A stretch of 64,000 bases of DNA from positions 1-64,000 of the forward strand of contig CANKYZ010000001.1 of assembly GCA_947488325.1 (NCBI GenBank), read 5' to 3'. The translations under genes were made by a program, and so were the position numbers. Position 1 is the stretch's first letter, and each line of letters starts with the position of its first letter. This DNA is from an uncultured Erythrobacter sp. (GTDB lineage: Bacteria; Pseudomonadota; Alphaproteobacteria; Sphingomonadales; Sphingomonadaceae). Shown here one piece after another: positions 17,670-27,845 of this stretch. The notes below the pieces were generated by a model. The model was not told the origin of the DNA. It made no database searches and saw nothing but the letters and a program-made list of their open reading frames with translations.

Positions 17670-19592
17670 ATGAGTCTACCGCCTGAAACTCCGCTCCTCG
17701 ATCAAGTGCCAACGCCAGACGAGCTCCGTCAATTGAAACCGGAACAGCTTCGGCAATTGTCCGATGAACTGCGGTCTGAAATGATCGATGCCGTCAGCAC
17801 TTCTGGCGGGCATCTTGGGTCGGGATTGGGCGTGGTCGAGCTGACCGTTGCGCTCCATTATGTTTTTAACACACCCGATGACCGGTTGATCTGGGATGTG
17901 GGACATCAATGCTATCCGCATAAAATCCTGACCGGCAGGCGTGATCGCATCCGCACTCTGCGGCAGGGTGGCGGATTGTCTGGTTTCACAAAGCGGAGCG
18001 AGAGTGAGTACGATCCGTTCGGCGCAGCCCACAGCTCAACCTCGATCTCGGCAGCGCTTGGCTTTGCGATGGCCAATAAGATGCAGGACAAACCGGGACG
18101 CGGCATCGCCGTGATCGGCGACGGCGCGATGAGCGCTGGGATGGCCTATGAAGCGATGAACAATGCGGAACAGGCGGGCAATCGTCTGGTCGTGATCTTG
18201 AATGATAATGATATGTCGATAGCGCCACCCGTTGGCGGATTGTCTGCCTATCTTGCCCGGATGGTATCCTCCAGCGAATATCTGGGAATCCGCAGCCTCG
18301 CTTCTCGCGCCGTGAAGAAGATGAGTCGACGGATGCACCAAGGCATCCGCAAAGCCGAAGAATATACGCGCGGCATGGTGACCGGCGGCACCTTGTTTGA
18401 AGAGCTAGGCTTTTATTATGTTGGGCCGATTGATGGCCATAATTTGGACCACTTAATCCCAGTGCTCGAGAATGTGCGCGACGCATCCGAGGGCCCCGTC
18501 TTGATTCATGTCGTGACGAAGAAGGGTAAGGGCTACAAATTTGCAGAGGAAAGCGCTGATAAATATCACGGCGTGCCCAAATTTGATGTCATCACCGGCG
18601 AGAAGAAGAAGAGCGCAGCTGGGCCACCAGCCTATCAGAATGTTTTCGGCGACACGCTTGCCAAACTGGCAGAGACCGACAGCCGGATTTGCGCAATTAC
18701 AGCGGCTATGCCTTCGGGAACGGGTGTCGACCGATTCGCCAAAGCACACCCAGAACGCAGCTTTGACGTGGGCATTGCCGAACAGCACGGCGTGACCTTT
18801 GCGGCCGGGCTTGCTGCGCAGGGAATGCGTCCATTTGCGGCGATCTATTCGACCTTCCTTCAGCGCGCCTATGATCAGGTGGTCCATGACGTGGCGATCC
18901 AGAACTTGCCAGTCCGATTCGCGATCGATCGCGCGGGCCTGGTCGGAGCCGATGGCTGCACTCATGCAGGATCATTCGACATCACTTATCTGGCGACATT
19001 GCCGAATATGGTGGTGATGGCTGCCGCTGATGAGGCTGAATTGGCCAATATGACCTATACCGCCGCTGAATATGACGATGGCCCGATTGCGCTGCGTTAT
19101 CCGCGCGGATCGGGAACAGGGGTCGCGATCCCTGAAGTGCTAGAGAAGCTGAAAATCGGCAAGGGTCGCATCATGCGCGAAGGCACCAAGGTTGCGATCT
19201 TGTCGCTGGGCGCTCGGCTTGAAGAAGCGAAGAAGGCTGCTGACACATTGGAGGCAAAGGGCCTGTCGACGACGGTGGCGGACCTTCGCTTTGCTAAACC
19301 TTTAGATGAAGAACTGATCGCAAAACTGATGCGCACGCATGAGGTTGTGGTGACAGTAGAAGAAGGCGCGATTGGCGGACTGGGTGCACATGTGCTGACC
19401 TATGCCAGTGATGAAGGACTGACCGATGGTGGTCTGAAAGTGCGCACACTGCGCCTGCCAGACATCTTCATCGACCATGAAGCACCTGAGAAACAATATG
19501 ACGAGGCAGGCCTCAACGCGCCGCAGATCGTCGAGTGCGTGCTGAAAGCGTTAAAATACAATTCTACAAGCGTCGAAGAGGCGCGGGCTTAG
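17670..19592 (+). CDS. dxs: 1-deoxy-D-xylulose-5-phosphate synthase
   Basis: 640 residues. It condenses pyruvate and glyceraldehyde-3-phosphate to DXP, the first step of the MEP isoprenoid pathway, using thiamine diphosphate. Visible signatures are [36 protein letters not shown], the ThDP-binding [47 protein letters not shown], and the [14 protein letters not shown] segment with catalytic residues. The ATG at 17670 gives the normal N-terminus; an upstream in-frame start at 17622 adds residues not typical of the family. No riboswitch is evident in the short leader. Confidence 0.95.
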   Translation: MSLPPETPLLDQVPTPDELRQLKPEQLRQLSDELRSEMIDAVSTSGGHLGSGLGVVELTVALHYVFNTPDDRLIWDVGHQCYPHKILTGRRDRIRTLRQGGGLSGFTKRSESEYDPFGAAHSSTSISAALGFAMANKMQDKPGRGIAVIGDGAMSAGMAYEAMNNAEQAGNRLVVILNDNDMSIAPPVGGLSAYLARMVSSSEYLGIRSLASRAVKKMSRRMHQGIRKAEEYTRGMVTGGTLFEELGFYYVGPIDGHNLDHLIPVLENVRDASEGPVLIHVVTKKGKGYKFAEESADKYHGVPKFDVITGEKKKSAAGPPAYQNVFGDTLAKLAETDSRICAITAAMPSGTGVDRFAKAHPERSFDVGIAEQHGVTFAAGLAAQGMRPFAAIYSTFLQRAYDQVVHDVAIQNLPVRFAIDRAGLVGADGCTHAGSFDITYLATLPNMVVMAAADEAELANMTYTAAEYDDGPIALRYPRGSGTGVAIPEVLEKLKIGKGRIMREGTKVAILSLGARLEEAKKAADTLEAKGLSTTVADLRFAKPLDEELIAKLMRTHEVVVTVEEGAIGGLGAHVLTYASDEGLTDGGLKVRTLRLPDIFIDHEAPEKQYDEAGLNAPQIVECVLKALKYNSTSVEEARA

Positions 19593-19658
19593 CGTCACTT
19601 AAGCGAAGCAGTTCCAGAGTGGATTGCTTGCAAGACGAGGCAGTGACGACCTAAAGCT

Positions 19659-20762
19659 CTATCGCGTTTGCGGTTGAGTGATTGTCACAGCCGCAGCGAC
19701 AGAAATTGGCGGCAATTCGCGGGCGCTGATAGGCGGTGGTGTATCCGCTTCGAGATCGTTTTGATCCAGATCATCGCTCTCATCATCACGAGACCGCTCT
19801 TCCAGCTCAGCCTCAAGCTCGCGCAAGATTTCAGGTTCCTCAGGAGGTTCTTCGCCTCTTAGCAGCGCAATCTCGCGCTCACGCCGGGCAAGATATGTGT
19901 CGCGCCGCGTGGCATAGGGATCGATGGTTTCACCGATCACTTCCAACTCACGGTCGATTTCCAAGCGCGAATCGAGCGAGTTAATAACGAAGTAAGGGAC
20001 CACATATTCAGGTCGATCGAAAGGTGCGCCAATTGCCGTCGGCAAAACCGCTTGGTCAAGCGTGTTTCCAATCACGTCACGCAAAGTGGTCGCTCCGGTG
20101 ACAGGCAGGTAGAGAAAAGGACCCGTACCGACCCCGTAAAATCCCATTGTGTTGGCAAAACCGTTGCGCCTGTAAGGCAGATCAATACCTGGCTTCCCAG
20201 CAACATCAATCAGTCCGCCTAACCCCAATGTGGAGTTGATTGCGAACCGGCCAAGGGTTTCAAATGCCTTCCCAATTTTAAACTGAAGCAGGAAATTGAG
20301 GAAGTTCGCAGGTTCGCCCAGATTGCGCACGATATTGCCCAATCCATCGCGGATTGGCCCCGGCAAACCGTCGCGATAGGCATAGGCTACAGGCCCGACA
20401 AACACCTCATCCAGTTCTTGTGTGATGCGGAAACTGGTCTCGTTCATGGCGCCGAGCGCTGTGTTTTCGCGAGGGCCATATTCACCCTCGACTACAATCT
20501 CGTTTTCATCTTGCGGATCTGTGTCGCTCTCGGGTGGAACGCCTTCCTCTTGCGGGCCTTCGGTTTGGTCCTGCGCAGACGCAAGTGACCAACTGAGAGA
20601 AAGCAAAGCTGAACTGGGGCTAGGTCTCATTCCGTGGGTATCGAGGGTCGCTTCAACCGCGATCTTAGGAGCTGCATCCATTCCCGCGTCGATCATTTCG
20701 ACAGGGGGAACTGGACCAAGCAGCATTGGGGATGTCATTACTAGCAATGCTGCGTGAGGCAT
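19659..20762 (-). CDS. mlaA: MlaA/VacJ-family outer-membrane lipid asymmetry protein
   Basis: 367 residues. The core domain carries the family pattern: YRDGLPGPIRDGLGNIVRNL (residues ~128-147), then NFLLQFKIGKAFETLGRFAINSTLGLGGLIDVA and GFYGVGTGPFLYLPV. MlaA removes mislocalised phospholipid from the outer leaflet of the outer membrane. The N-terminus has a hydrophobic SALLSLSWSLASAQ segment without a clear lipobox cysteine, so export may use a plain signal peptide. The true start is uncertain. A long acidic, coiled-coil-like C-terminal extension (EEPPEEPEILRELEAELEER) is unusual in length. No other mla genes are seen here. Confidence 0.82.
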   Translation of the reverse strand: MPHAALLVMTSPMLLGPVPPVEMIDAGMDAAPKIAVEATLDTHGMRPSPSSALLSLSWSLASAQDQTEGPQEEGVPPESDTDPQDENEIVVEGEYGPRENTALGAMNETSFRITQELDEVFVGPVAYAYRDGLPGPIRDGLGNIVRNLGEPANFLNFLLQFKIGKAFETLGRFAINSTLGLGGLIDVAGKPGIDLPYRRNGFANTMGFYGVGTGPFLYLPVTGATTLRDVIGNTLDQAVLPTAIGAPFDRPEYVVPYFVINSLDSRLEIDRELEVIGETIDPYATRRDTYLARREREIALLRGEEPPEEPEILRELEAELEERSRDDESDDLDQNDLEADTPPPISARELPPISVAAAVTITQPQTR

Positions 20763-20874
20763 TCAGCTACTCCTACCCGATGAATTTCATAGACTTACTG
20801 GAAGGCGGGGTAACTTCCATAGGTCATTATGTCGGTTACGAAACCATATTTTCAAGCTTGGAATCGATAGCTGA

Positions 20875-20889
20875 TATACCAATGGTATA
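20875..20889. promoter_or_regulatory. 15-bp palindrome in a divergent intergenic region
   Basis: TATACCAATGGTATA is a perfect inverted repeat with a single central base. It lies in the 227-base gap between mlaA (minus, start 20762) and the alpha/beta hydrolase gene (plus, start 20990). The position fits an operator for either gene. No second copy was noticed in the window, and no regulator can be assigned. Confidence 0.3.
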
Positions 20890-20989
20890 ACTGCCCCAGA
20901 ACGCAAGCGGCAATGGCGAGTTTACGTGCTCCCAATGGGACGAACCGCGCGATCATTGAATGGAGAGCTGAGTCATCGCTCGTATCGCA

Positions 20990-21769
20990 ATGAATATCCT
21001 AATAGGGGCTAGCACGTTCTATATCGTGCTCCTTGCGATTGTGTTCTTCCTGCAGTCGCGCTTCCTCTTTCCCGCACCGCAGGAACACCATGATCCTGCC
21101 AGTGGTTTTGAGGCCGTGACCCTTATCACGTCGGACGGGTTAGAATTGACGGGACATTGGCGCGAAGCCGGTGCTGGCAAGCCCACAATTGTGTGGTTTC
21201 ACGGCAATGCCAGTTCGCTGGCCGGATCTGTTTATGAAACACGCCTTTTGGCGTCTAAAGGTTATGGGCTGCTGCTGGCACCCTACCGCGGGTATGGTGG
21301 CAACCCCGGAGAGCCGTCGGAACAGGGGTTTTACCGGGATGGGCGCAGCGCGATGGAGTTTCTTGAAATTCAGAGCGTTCCTAATACCATGACAATAGTG
21401 GCGGGCAATTCCATCGGGTCAGGAACTGCCGTGCAGATGGCGAGTGAATTCACGCCCGCTGGCCTTTTCCTCATCGCCCCCTTTACCAGCCTGACCGATG
21501 TGGCATCGGAAGCTCTACCGATTTTCCCCGTGCAACTTATTATGCGTCACCGATTTGAAAATGCGCGTAAGATCTCCTCATTGGAGCTCCCAATTTTGAT
21601 TTTACACGGGAATGCCGATGATGTTGTACCGCTTACGCATGGTCAAAACCTCGCGGCCCGCAATGCTGAGGCGGAATTCATCGCGTTTGAAGGTGCCGGA
21701 CACGATCTGAGCTTTTGGCAAGAGGCACAGCAGGCCCAGTTAGAATGGCTCGAAAGGCTGAAGTTTTAG
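20990..21769 (+). CDS. Membrane-anchored alpha/beta hydrolase
   Basis: 259 residues. An N-terminal hydrophobic helix (FYIVLLAIVFFLQSRFLF) anchors a hydrolase domain of the BEM46/serine aminopeptidase type. The oxyanion region is VWFHGNASSLAG, the nucleophile elbow GNSIGSGTAV (Ser ~139), the acid lies in LHGNADDVVPL and the catalytic His in GAGHDLSFW. The substrate is unknown. Its 3' end overlaps the convergent nnrU-like gene by four bases. Confidence 0.85.
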   Translation: MNILIGASTFYIVLLAIVFFLQSRFLFPAPQEHHDPASGFEAVTLITSDGLELTGHWREAGAGKPTIVWFHGNASSLAGSVYETRLLASKGYGLLLAPYRGYGGNPGEPSEQGFYRDGRSAMEFLEIQSVPNTMTIVAGNSIGSGTAVQMASEFTPAGLFLIAPFTSLTDVASEALPIFPVQLIMRHRFENARKISSLELPILILHGNADDVVPLTHGQNLAARNAEAEFIAFEGAGHDLSFWQEAQQAQLEWLERLKF

Positions 21770-22440
21770 AACCAGCGCCAGATCCCCGCTGAGATTCCGG
21801 CAATTGGTAGGTGCAGCCAGCTCAAAAAGACAAACAGGATAAGGCCAACGGCCCATGGAAGCGCGCCAGCGGTAGCGAGTGCACCCCAACGCGGCCAGAA
21901 CGTAGTTTTGCTCTCCCACATTTCCCAAGCTTCGCCCATCTGAACCCGTTTCTTGCGGTCTTGCAACTTCGCTCCGACCAGCGCGAGGACAGCGATGGAT
22001 AGGGCTGTGATTGCTGAGCGCAGGCTCCAGAATAAGATGATGTGAGAAAGCGCCCATAGTGCGAACGCCCACATCATGGGGTGGCGTGTGACCTTGAACA
22101 CACCTTTAGGTTCGGCGCGTGCTTGTTTCTGTGCTTTGGGAGTGGGCATGGCCGGATTGCCCATCATTGATCCTGCATACAAGACCAAAGCAGGAAGAAT
22201 AATGAGTGTTGCGATGATCCAACCGATCTGACCTGTACCCGGCAGGTCTGCGGGCGGTGCATCAATATAGGCGAAATAGATCCACGCGAGCGTGCCGAGG
22301 CTTACGGCGGAATAGGCGATTTGAAAGCCCATATTGCCCAGCACACCTACCATCCGCGCGCGTAAAGTGTGTGACATGAGGAAATGCGTCCCAACAAAGG
22401 CCACATTCGCCAGGATGAGTTCAAACATTGCCCCGTTCAT
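21766..22440 (-). CDS. NnrU-family membrane protein
   Basis: 224 residues with about five to six transmembrane segments. Family features are the first helix with FVGTHFLMSHTLR, an RARMVGVLG loop, VTRHPMMWAFALWALSHI around residue 115, and GAKLQDRKKR. The HPMMWAF segment resembles that of isoprenylcysteine methyltransferase-like and NnrU proteins. NnrU was named in denitrifiers, but members occur in many non-denitrifying alphaproteobacteria with unknown function; no denitrification genes are nearby. Confidence 0.85.
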   Translation of the reverse strand: MNGAMFELILANVAFVGTHFLMSHTLRARMVGVLGNMGFQIAYSAVSLGTLAWIYFAYIDAPPADLPGTGQIGWIIATLIILPALVLYAGSMMGNPAMPTPKAQKQARAEPKGVFKVTRHPMMWAFALWALSHIILFWSLRSAITALSIAVLALVGAKLQDRKKRVQMGEAWEMWESKTTFWPRWGALATAGALPWAVGLILFVFLSWLHLPIAGISAGIWRWF

Positions 22441-22494
22441 GGGAGCAATTGTAGCACTTTTCCAATTTGGGGTCTAATCGGCGTTACCCGATGT

Positions 22495-22989
22495 TCAAGG
22501 TCCAGCAATTTCAATCAACTGGACCTCGAACAACAGTGTCGCACCGCCCGGAATCGACCTGCGCCCTCGCGGCCCATAGGCAAGATTCGATGGAGCAGCG
22601 ATTTCAATCGTGTCGCCAACGCCCATTTGCGGGATTGCCATTTCCCATGCTGTGATCAGCCCGCTTAATGGGAATGTCGCAGGCGTGCCTCGGTTGAAAG
22701 AGCTGTCGAAGGTCTCACCATCGATAAACCTGCCTGTATAATGCACGGTAACGGTGTCTGATACTGTCGGTTTATCTCCTGTTCCGACATATTCGATATA
22801 GCGCCAGCGCAGCCCGCCTTCCATTGTGTACCAACCATCGCTGGCCATCAGGCCAGACAGATAGAGCTGCTGGGCATTGTGATAGGCGCGCTCGGCTGCT
22901 TCCGCAGCTTGCTCCGGCGCCGCCGAACGGTTGTCGGCAAGTGCCGGAGCAGCCAGTGCGATTGCGCAAAGTGCTATGAGGGCCCTCAC
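22495..22989 (-). CDS. FKBP-type peptidyl-prolyl isomerase, exported
   Basis: 164 residues. A signal peptide (ALIALCAIALAAPALA) is followed by a short helical region and one FKBP domain: DTVTVHYTGRFIDGETFDSS, then FPLSGLITAWEMAIPQMGVGD and LAYGPRGRRSIPGGATLLFEV. It would assist folding of envelope proteins by proline isomerisation. Its ATG overlaps the stop codon of the upstream amidohydrolase by four bases, so it is the last gene of a three-gene operon. Confidence 0.9.
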   Translation of the reverse strand: MRALIALCAIALAAPALADNRSAAPEQAAEAAERAYHNAQQLYLSGLMASDGWYTMEGGLRWRYIEYVGTGDKPTVSDTVTVHYTGRFIDGETFDSSFNRGTPATFPLSGLITAWEMAIPQMGVGDTIEIAAPSNLAYGPRGRRSIPGGATLLFEVQLIEIAGP

Positions 22990-24296
22990 CAGTCATACGC
23001 CTTTGGCAGATTGCTTTCATCGAGATCCCGGTACCGTTCCCTCAGTCGGCTCTGATGGCTTTCGAGTGATTGTTCGACCCCACTGATAAAGACCATTGTC
23101 GGCACTGAGCCCACCTCCAATGGATCACCATCCCAGATCACAACATCGCCCATCGCACCGGGAGTGAGAACGCCCGCTTTACCATCATACCCGCTGATCG
23201 CAGCGGGAACGGAGCTAACCGCGGCGAAAGCCTGACCCCAGCTGAGCCCGGCTGCACCTGGAATGCGATTGAGCGCAACAAGGTTACCCGCAGCCTGCGA
23301 CATATTACGCGGATTGTTGCCTGAATTTGCGCTGATCGCGACTTGCACACCGGCGTGCACCATGCGGCCAATATTGCTTTGGGTAGCGGCAAGCACTTCG
23401 AAACTTTCCGGCAGATCATCAAGCGCATCGGCGATCACGGGAACGCCAGCAGCAGCGATTGAATCCGCTACGAGCCATCCTTCACCAGCACCAATAAGAA
23501 CCATGTCGAGCCGAGGGAAATCCTCCCGCATGGCCAGAACTGCTCTAATGTCAGAAGCGCGCTCTACCGCGACATAAAGTGGCTGTTGGCCGGTCACGAC
23601 TGGGACCAAAGCCTCCGCATCGAAACGCCCAAGCAGAACATCATCGCCGCCGCTGATTTCGGTGGTTTGCGGGGTTCCGCGTGCACCGGACAATGCCTGC
23701 GCCTCGCGCAAAGCTGCCCGGAACAGCACATGCGCCGATGCCCGGCTTCCGCCTGACAAACGCGCCCCGCCTTCGCCAAGATGCACCATCTGGAATGCAC
23801 GTTCGCGCATTACCGGATTGCTGTCGCCATCCAAATCAATGATCGCGCCCTGACCTGCGAAGATAGAGCCTGATGGCATCGTGCTGGTCGCTGCACGGGT
23901 GATGCCCGCAGCGCGGTGAATCAATATATGCTGCGAATTGGGATTGACGATAGGGGCAGTATTGAGCGCCGCGCTGAACGGAGATCCGCCTGCGCGCGTG
24001 TCATTGGATTGACTGACCGCGCCAACATCCGACAGCCCAAAGGTTGTGACAGTGGCGAACAGACCGGGAGTAACCCACGCATCATTGGCGTCGATGGCTG
24101 GTATGTCAGCTGGGGTCGTAATATCTGCTCCGGCTGCAACAACCTTGCCGTCGCGCACGATAACGGTCGCATTCTTAATCGGTTCGCTACCGTCACCAAG
24201 AGCGACAGTTGCATTGGTGATGGCAACATCCTGCGCCGCCGCTGGAACAGCCGATAGTGCGATAGCCGAAGCTGCGAGTGTTAGGAGGCGCTTCAT
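22986..24296 (-). CDS. Exported amidohydrolase-family protein
   Basis: 436 residues with a signal peptide (LLTLAASAIALSAVPAAA) and an amidohydrolase/dihydroorotase-like fold. It has a composite N-terminal beta domain (ATVIVRDGKVVAAGADI), DANDAWVTPGLF in place of the usual VxPGxxDxHxH, and a C-terminal YDGKAGVLTPGAMGDVVIWDGDPLE. The usual HxH metal motif after VTPGL is missing (ATVTTF), so metal binding and activity may be lost. Its ATG overlaps the stop of the next upstream amidohydrolase, which keeps the motif; the two may form a heteromer. Confidence 0.82.
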   Translation of the reverse strand: MKRLLTLAASAIALSAVPAAAQDVAITNATVALGDGSEPIKNATVIVRDGKVVAAGADITTPADIPAIDANDAWVTPGLFATVTTFGLSDVGAVSQSNDTRAGGSPFSAALNTAPIVNPNSQHILIHRAAGITRAATSTMPSGSIFAGQGAIIDLDGDSNPVMRERAFQMVHLGEGGARLSGGSRASAHVLFRAALREAQALSGARGTPQTTEISGGDDVLLGRFDAEALVPVVTGQQPLYVAVERASDIRAVLAMREDFPRLDMVLIGAGEGWLVADSIAAAGVPVIADALDDLPESFEVLAATQSNIGRMVHAGVQVAISANSGNNPRNMSQAAGNLVALNRIPGAAGLSWGQAFAAVSSVPAAISGYDGKAGVLTPGAMGDVVIWDGDPLEVGSVPTMVFISGVEQSLESHQSRLRERYRDLDESNLPKAYDW

Positions 24297-25729
24297 TTCA
24301 CATCTCCTTCACCGGGTTGACCGAGTTCAAAATCGCTCACCGGACGTCGGCTACGGTCATTTGCATCATATAACAGTGCGCCATCTACCCAGACCCGCTC
24401 TGGCCGCGAATAAACGCTGAGTGGGTCGCCGTTCCACAGGACCACATCGGCCATCTTGCCAGGTTCAAGGCTGCCGGTCATATCATCAATGCCCATCGCT
24501 TTGGCAGCGTTGAGAGTGATCCAGCTGATCACGTCAGCATCGGAAAGGTCAATGCCCAAACGAAGCCCCGCAGCCTGCGCCTTGGCAGCTTCTTGATTGA
24601 GGCGCTGGATGTCGTTTTCGCTGTCCGAGTGAATGACAACGCATGCCCCCGCCTGTTGCAGCAAAGCGGCGTTTTCGAGGATGCCGTCATAAGCCTCCAT
24701 CTTAAAGCCATACCAGTCCGCCCAGATCGCACTGCATACACCATTCTCGCGCAGCAAATCGCCGATCTTGTAGGCTTCAACGGCATGGTGGAACGCCGTT
24801 ACGCGGTATCCCATTTCTTTCGCCATATCCATGACGAGCGCCATTTCGTCGGCGCGGTAGCAGTGATTGTGAACAAGGATGTCGCCCTCAAGCACGCCGA
24901 CCAGCGTTTCCATTCCAAGGTCGCGGTCAGCACTGTCGTTGTTGGCGTAATCAATCGCGTCGAACCAAGTTTGGCGGTTGACCGCAAAATTGCCCATTCG
25001 GGTCGAAGGCGCCCGTCCGCGACCACCATAAACACGCTTGGGGTTTTCACCGCAGGCCATTTTAAAGCCGTAAGGTGCGCCTGGGAACTTCATGCCCTGC
25101 ACCGTGCGGCTCGGCACATTCTTAAGCGTGACAGAGCGCCCGCCCATTAGGTTCGCTGATCCGGGCAAGATTTGCAGCGACGTAATCCCGCCATTGGCTA
25201 GCGCGCGGCTGAAGCCGGGGTCTTGCGGCCAGACCGAATGTTCGGCCCATACTTCAGGAGTGGTAGGGCTGGTTGCTTCGTTGCCGTCATTATGAGCATC
25301 GACGCTGGGGGTTGGATAATCGCCGAGATGCGAGTGGATATCGATGATGCCGGGAGTGACGAACTTTCCGCTCGCATCGAAGACATCATAGCCTTCTGTC
25401 GACAGGTCGCTGCCACCAATTGCGACGACTTCGCCATCGCGGAACAGGACGGTGCCGCCTTCAAGTCTGCCGCCGGCACCGTCAAAAACGGTTGCTCCTA
25501 CCAATGCGGTGGGGCGCCCCGGATAGCGCGAATAGGTGGAGGCGAAAGGGCCTTCCTCCGGCGTCATAGCGGCGAAGCGTGGAGCCTCATCATCGCTGTC
25601 AGAATTATCAGTTGAGGCGTTGACTGAACCCGTTGTGGCACAGGCCGTGAGAGCTAATGTGCTGGCGAGCGTGCCCAAGGCAGCACTCCGCATCATACCT
25701 TGAATTCTAATTCGCCAAGTGTGCGACAT
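24293..25729 (-). CDS. Amidohydrolase-family lipoprotein
   Basis: 478 residues from the ATG at 25729, which has AGGGGA seven bases upstream. A TTG at 25753 is rejected. The signal peptide ends at a lipobox (ALTACATT). The amidohydrolase fold shows VTPGIIDIHSHLGDYP with the HxH metal ligands, VHNHCYRADEM, VTAFHHAVEAYKIGD, and VIHSDSEND for the catalytic Asp; it ends GSLEPGKMADVVLWNGDPL. Related periplasmic enzymes act on imidazolone, dipeptides or similar amides; the substrate here is unknown. It is the first gene of the operon with a second amidohydrolase and the FKBP. Confidence 0.85.
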   Translation of the reverse strand: MSHTWRIRIQGMMRSAALGTLASTLALTACATTGSVNASTDNSDSDDEAPRFAAMTPEEGPFASTYSRYPGRPTALVGATVFDGAGGRLEGGTVLFRDGEVVAIGGSDLSTEGYDVFDASGKFVTPGIIDIHSHLGDYPTPSVDAHNDGNEATSPTTPEVWAEHSVWPQDPGFSRALANGGITSLQILPGSANLMGGRSVTLKNVPSRTVQGMKFPGAPYGFKMACGENPKRVYGGRGRAPSTRMGNFAVNRQTWFDAIDYANNDSADRDLGMETLVGVLEGDILVHNHCYRADEMALVMDMAKEMGYRVTAFHHAVEAYKIGDLLRENGVCSAIWADWYGFKMEAYDGILENAALLQQAGACVVIHSDSENDIQRLNQEAAKAQAAGLRLGIDLSDADVISWITLNAAKAMGIDDMTGSLEPGKMADVVLWNGDPLSVYSRPERVWVDGALLYDANDRSRRPVSDFELGQPGEGDVK

Positions 25730-25819
25730 CGCTGGTCCCCTGATAACTCGCAAAGCACTTACTTGGCGAGGAATCAGGGGCTTGTCCAGCGTGATGGCAG
25801 GGCTTTTTCTGCCTGAAAT

Positions 25820-27655
25820 TTAGTCCGCCTGACGTGTCGCCGGGTGAACCCCTGCAGCTTGAGGTTCGCCCACTTCGCCTTGGCCAAGCAGGTCGTTATC
25901 GACCGTGTCGTCTGTGAGCGTGTCGAGATGCATCAACTTCTTGACCAGAGGGCTGATAACCATGACCGCGACGCCGATACCGACAGCGTACCAGCCAACT
26001 GTTGAATAGACATCCAAAACGACTTGCTTGCCTGCTGCCTCGCTTACACCTTCGCCACCCGTGGCTTCTGCGATCTTGCCCGCGGCGAAATTGCCTGTCG
26101 CCGAAGCAAAGAACCACATGCCCATGATGAGCGAGGCCATATGTGCAGGGCTAAGCCGATTCATCGCCGATAGACCCACTGGGCTAAGGCAAAGTTCACC
26201 AGTCGTGTGCAGCAGATAGATCAAGAAGATGAAGAGAACGGGCGTCGGCACGCTCACGCCGACGCTTTCCGCACCCCACACCAAGACCAAGAAACCAAGG
26301 CCAACCTGAATGACGGCCAAACCAAATTTCATTGGCGTCGATGGTTCTGCCCCCCTGCTTCCCAGCACCTGCCACACGATGGCGAATAACGGTGCGAGCA
26401 GCACGATGTAGATCGCGTTGATCGATTGGAACATCGATGCGTTCACGCCTTGTGTGTCGACGTGACGATCCGTGAACAAGTTCAGCGATGAGCCAGCTTG
26501 TTCAAACAACGCCCAGAAAACAACGGATACAATAATGAGGAACATCGCAGCCAAAATTCGATCACGGTCATGCGCTACCTTATTCACCATTTGCAGGATC
26601 AAGACGGTCAAGACCGTGCCGCCGCCAATGACTGCAGGCCAATTAGCATTCTCGTTGCCCATCGAAACGAAAAGCATCGACACGACCAACAATGCTGTAC
26701 CCGCCAAGAACGTCATAACGGCCGGGCGAGGTGCCTTTTCGAAGCTCCCATAAGGAAGCTGGAACGTAGCAACACCGAGCACGTAGCAAACCAACGCAGC
26801 ACCGAAAGTACCAAGAAACACTCCAACTGCGTCTTGGAATTGAATAGCAGCCCAACAGAAGGCCACCATTGCAAGGCCAACACCGTAGATGCCCCATTCC
26901 TTGCCGCCGGCAATTTTGGCTGGGTCCTTTGGCTCGCCCTGGCCGAGTAGTAAAGGCTTACCCAGAACGAAGAAAATGAGACCCAACAGCATGCCGAACC
27001 CAGCGAGGCCAAAACCGTACTGCCAACCATAAGTCTGGCCAAGGTAACCGCAAATGATGGCCGCAGTCGCAGCGCCGACATTAATGCCCATGTAGAAGAT
27101 GGTGTAGGCCGGATCGCGTCGAATATCGGTGCGCGAATAGAGCTGGCCGACAATGACTGAGATGTTCGCTTTCAAAAAGCCAGAGCCTACAATGATCAAT
27201 GCTAGCGCCGCCCAGAACACATTGATGACCGGGTCTTCCTGGCCTCCATTGCCTTCAAACGCCATGAAGAAGTGACCGATTGTCAGCAAGACCGCGCCAA
27301 ACAGGACTGCCTTGCGCTGCCCGATATAACGATCAGCCAAATAGCCGCCGACAACCGGGGTGATGTATACCAACGCCGTGTAAGCGCCGTAAATTACGGA
27401 CGCTTCGCCGTCAGAAAACAGCCAATGTTCCACAAGATAGAAAATCAGCAGAGCGCGCATGCCGTAATAGGAGAACCGCTCCCACATCTCTGCCATGAAC
27501 AAGAGGAACAGACCCTTGGGATGGCCGATCACTTCGGCCTGAGGCCGGGTGACAAGAAAGACGCCGCCAAGAAGGAAGCCAGCGAGCGCGATAACCGCGA
27601 TCCAGAACGCCCACAATTCGTAGAGCGAATCAAAGGTAAAAATGAATTCGTGCAT
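25820..27655 (-). CDS. POT-family proton-coupled peptide transporter
   Basis: 611 residues with about 14 predicted transmembrane helices. The ExxER proton-coupling motif appears as EMWERFSYYGMRALL. The second POT signature is FYMGINVGAATAAIICGYLGQ. A long inserted pair of helices in the middle is normal for bacterial POT. The start at 27655 has GGAGGG about ten bases upstream; the upstream in-frame codon at 27709 is not needed. It imports di- and tripeptides with protons. The divergent gntR gene may regulate it, by position only. Confidence 0.92.
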   Translation of the reverse strand: MHEFIFTFDSLYELWAFWIAVIALAGFLLGGVFLVTRPQAEVIGHPKGLFLLFMAEMWERFSYYGMRALLIFYLVEHWLFSDGEASVIYGAYTALVYITPVVGGYLADRYIGQRKAVLFGAVLLTIGHFFMAFEGNGGQEDPVINVFWAALALIIVGSGFLKANISVIVGQLYSRTDIRRDPAYTIFYMGINVGAATAAIICGYLGQTYGWQYGFGLAGFGMLLGLIFFVLGKPLLLGQGEPKDPAKIAGGKEWGIYGVGLAMVAFCWAAIQFQDAVGVFLGTFGAALVCYVLGVATFQLPYGSFEKAPRPAVMTFLAGTALLVVSMLFVSMGNENANWPAVIGGGTVLTVLILQMVNKVAHDRDRILAAMFLIIVSVVFWALFEQAGSSLNLFTDRHVDTQGVNASMFQSINAIYIVLLAPLFAIVWQVLGSRGAEPSTPMKFGLAVIQVGLGFLVLVWGAESVGVSVPTPVLFIFLIYLLHTTGELCLSPVGLSAMNRLSPAHMASLIMGMWFFASATGNFAAGKIAEATGGEGVSEAAGKQVVLDVYSTVGWYAVGIGVAVMVISPLVKKLMHLDTLTDDTVDNDLLGQGEVGEPQAAGVHPATRQAD

Positions 27656-27845
27656 TTGCGCGCGGCCCTCCAGCCAAACTCTTGCGGACCTCTTTCCCCG
27701 TGGGCCCACTTCAAGCCGCGCACCCTAGCGAGCAATTTGTGCATGTGAAGCTTTTGTTTCGTGCGGCATCTGTAATCTTGCTTGGCTGCCGGAAACTTGA
27801 CGCGCATGGCTGTATTATGGCACTGATGCACCTTGTGAGAAATTC

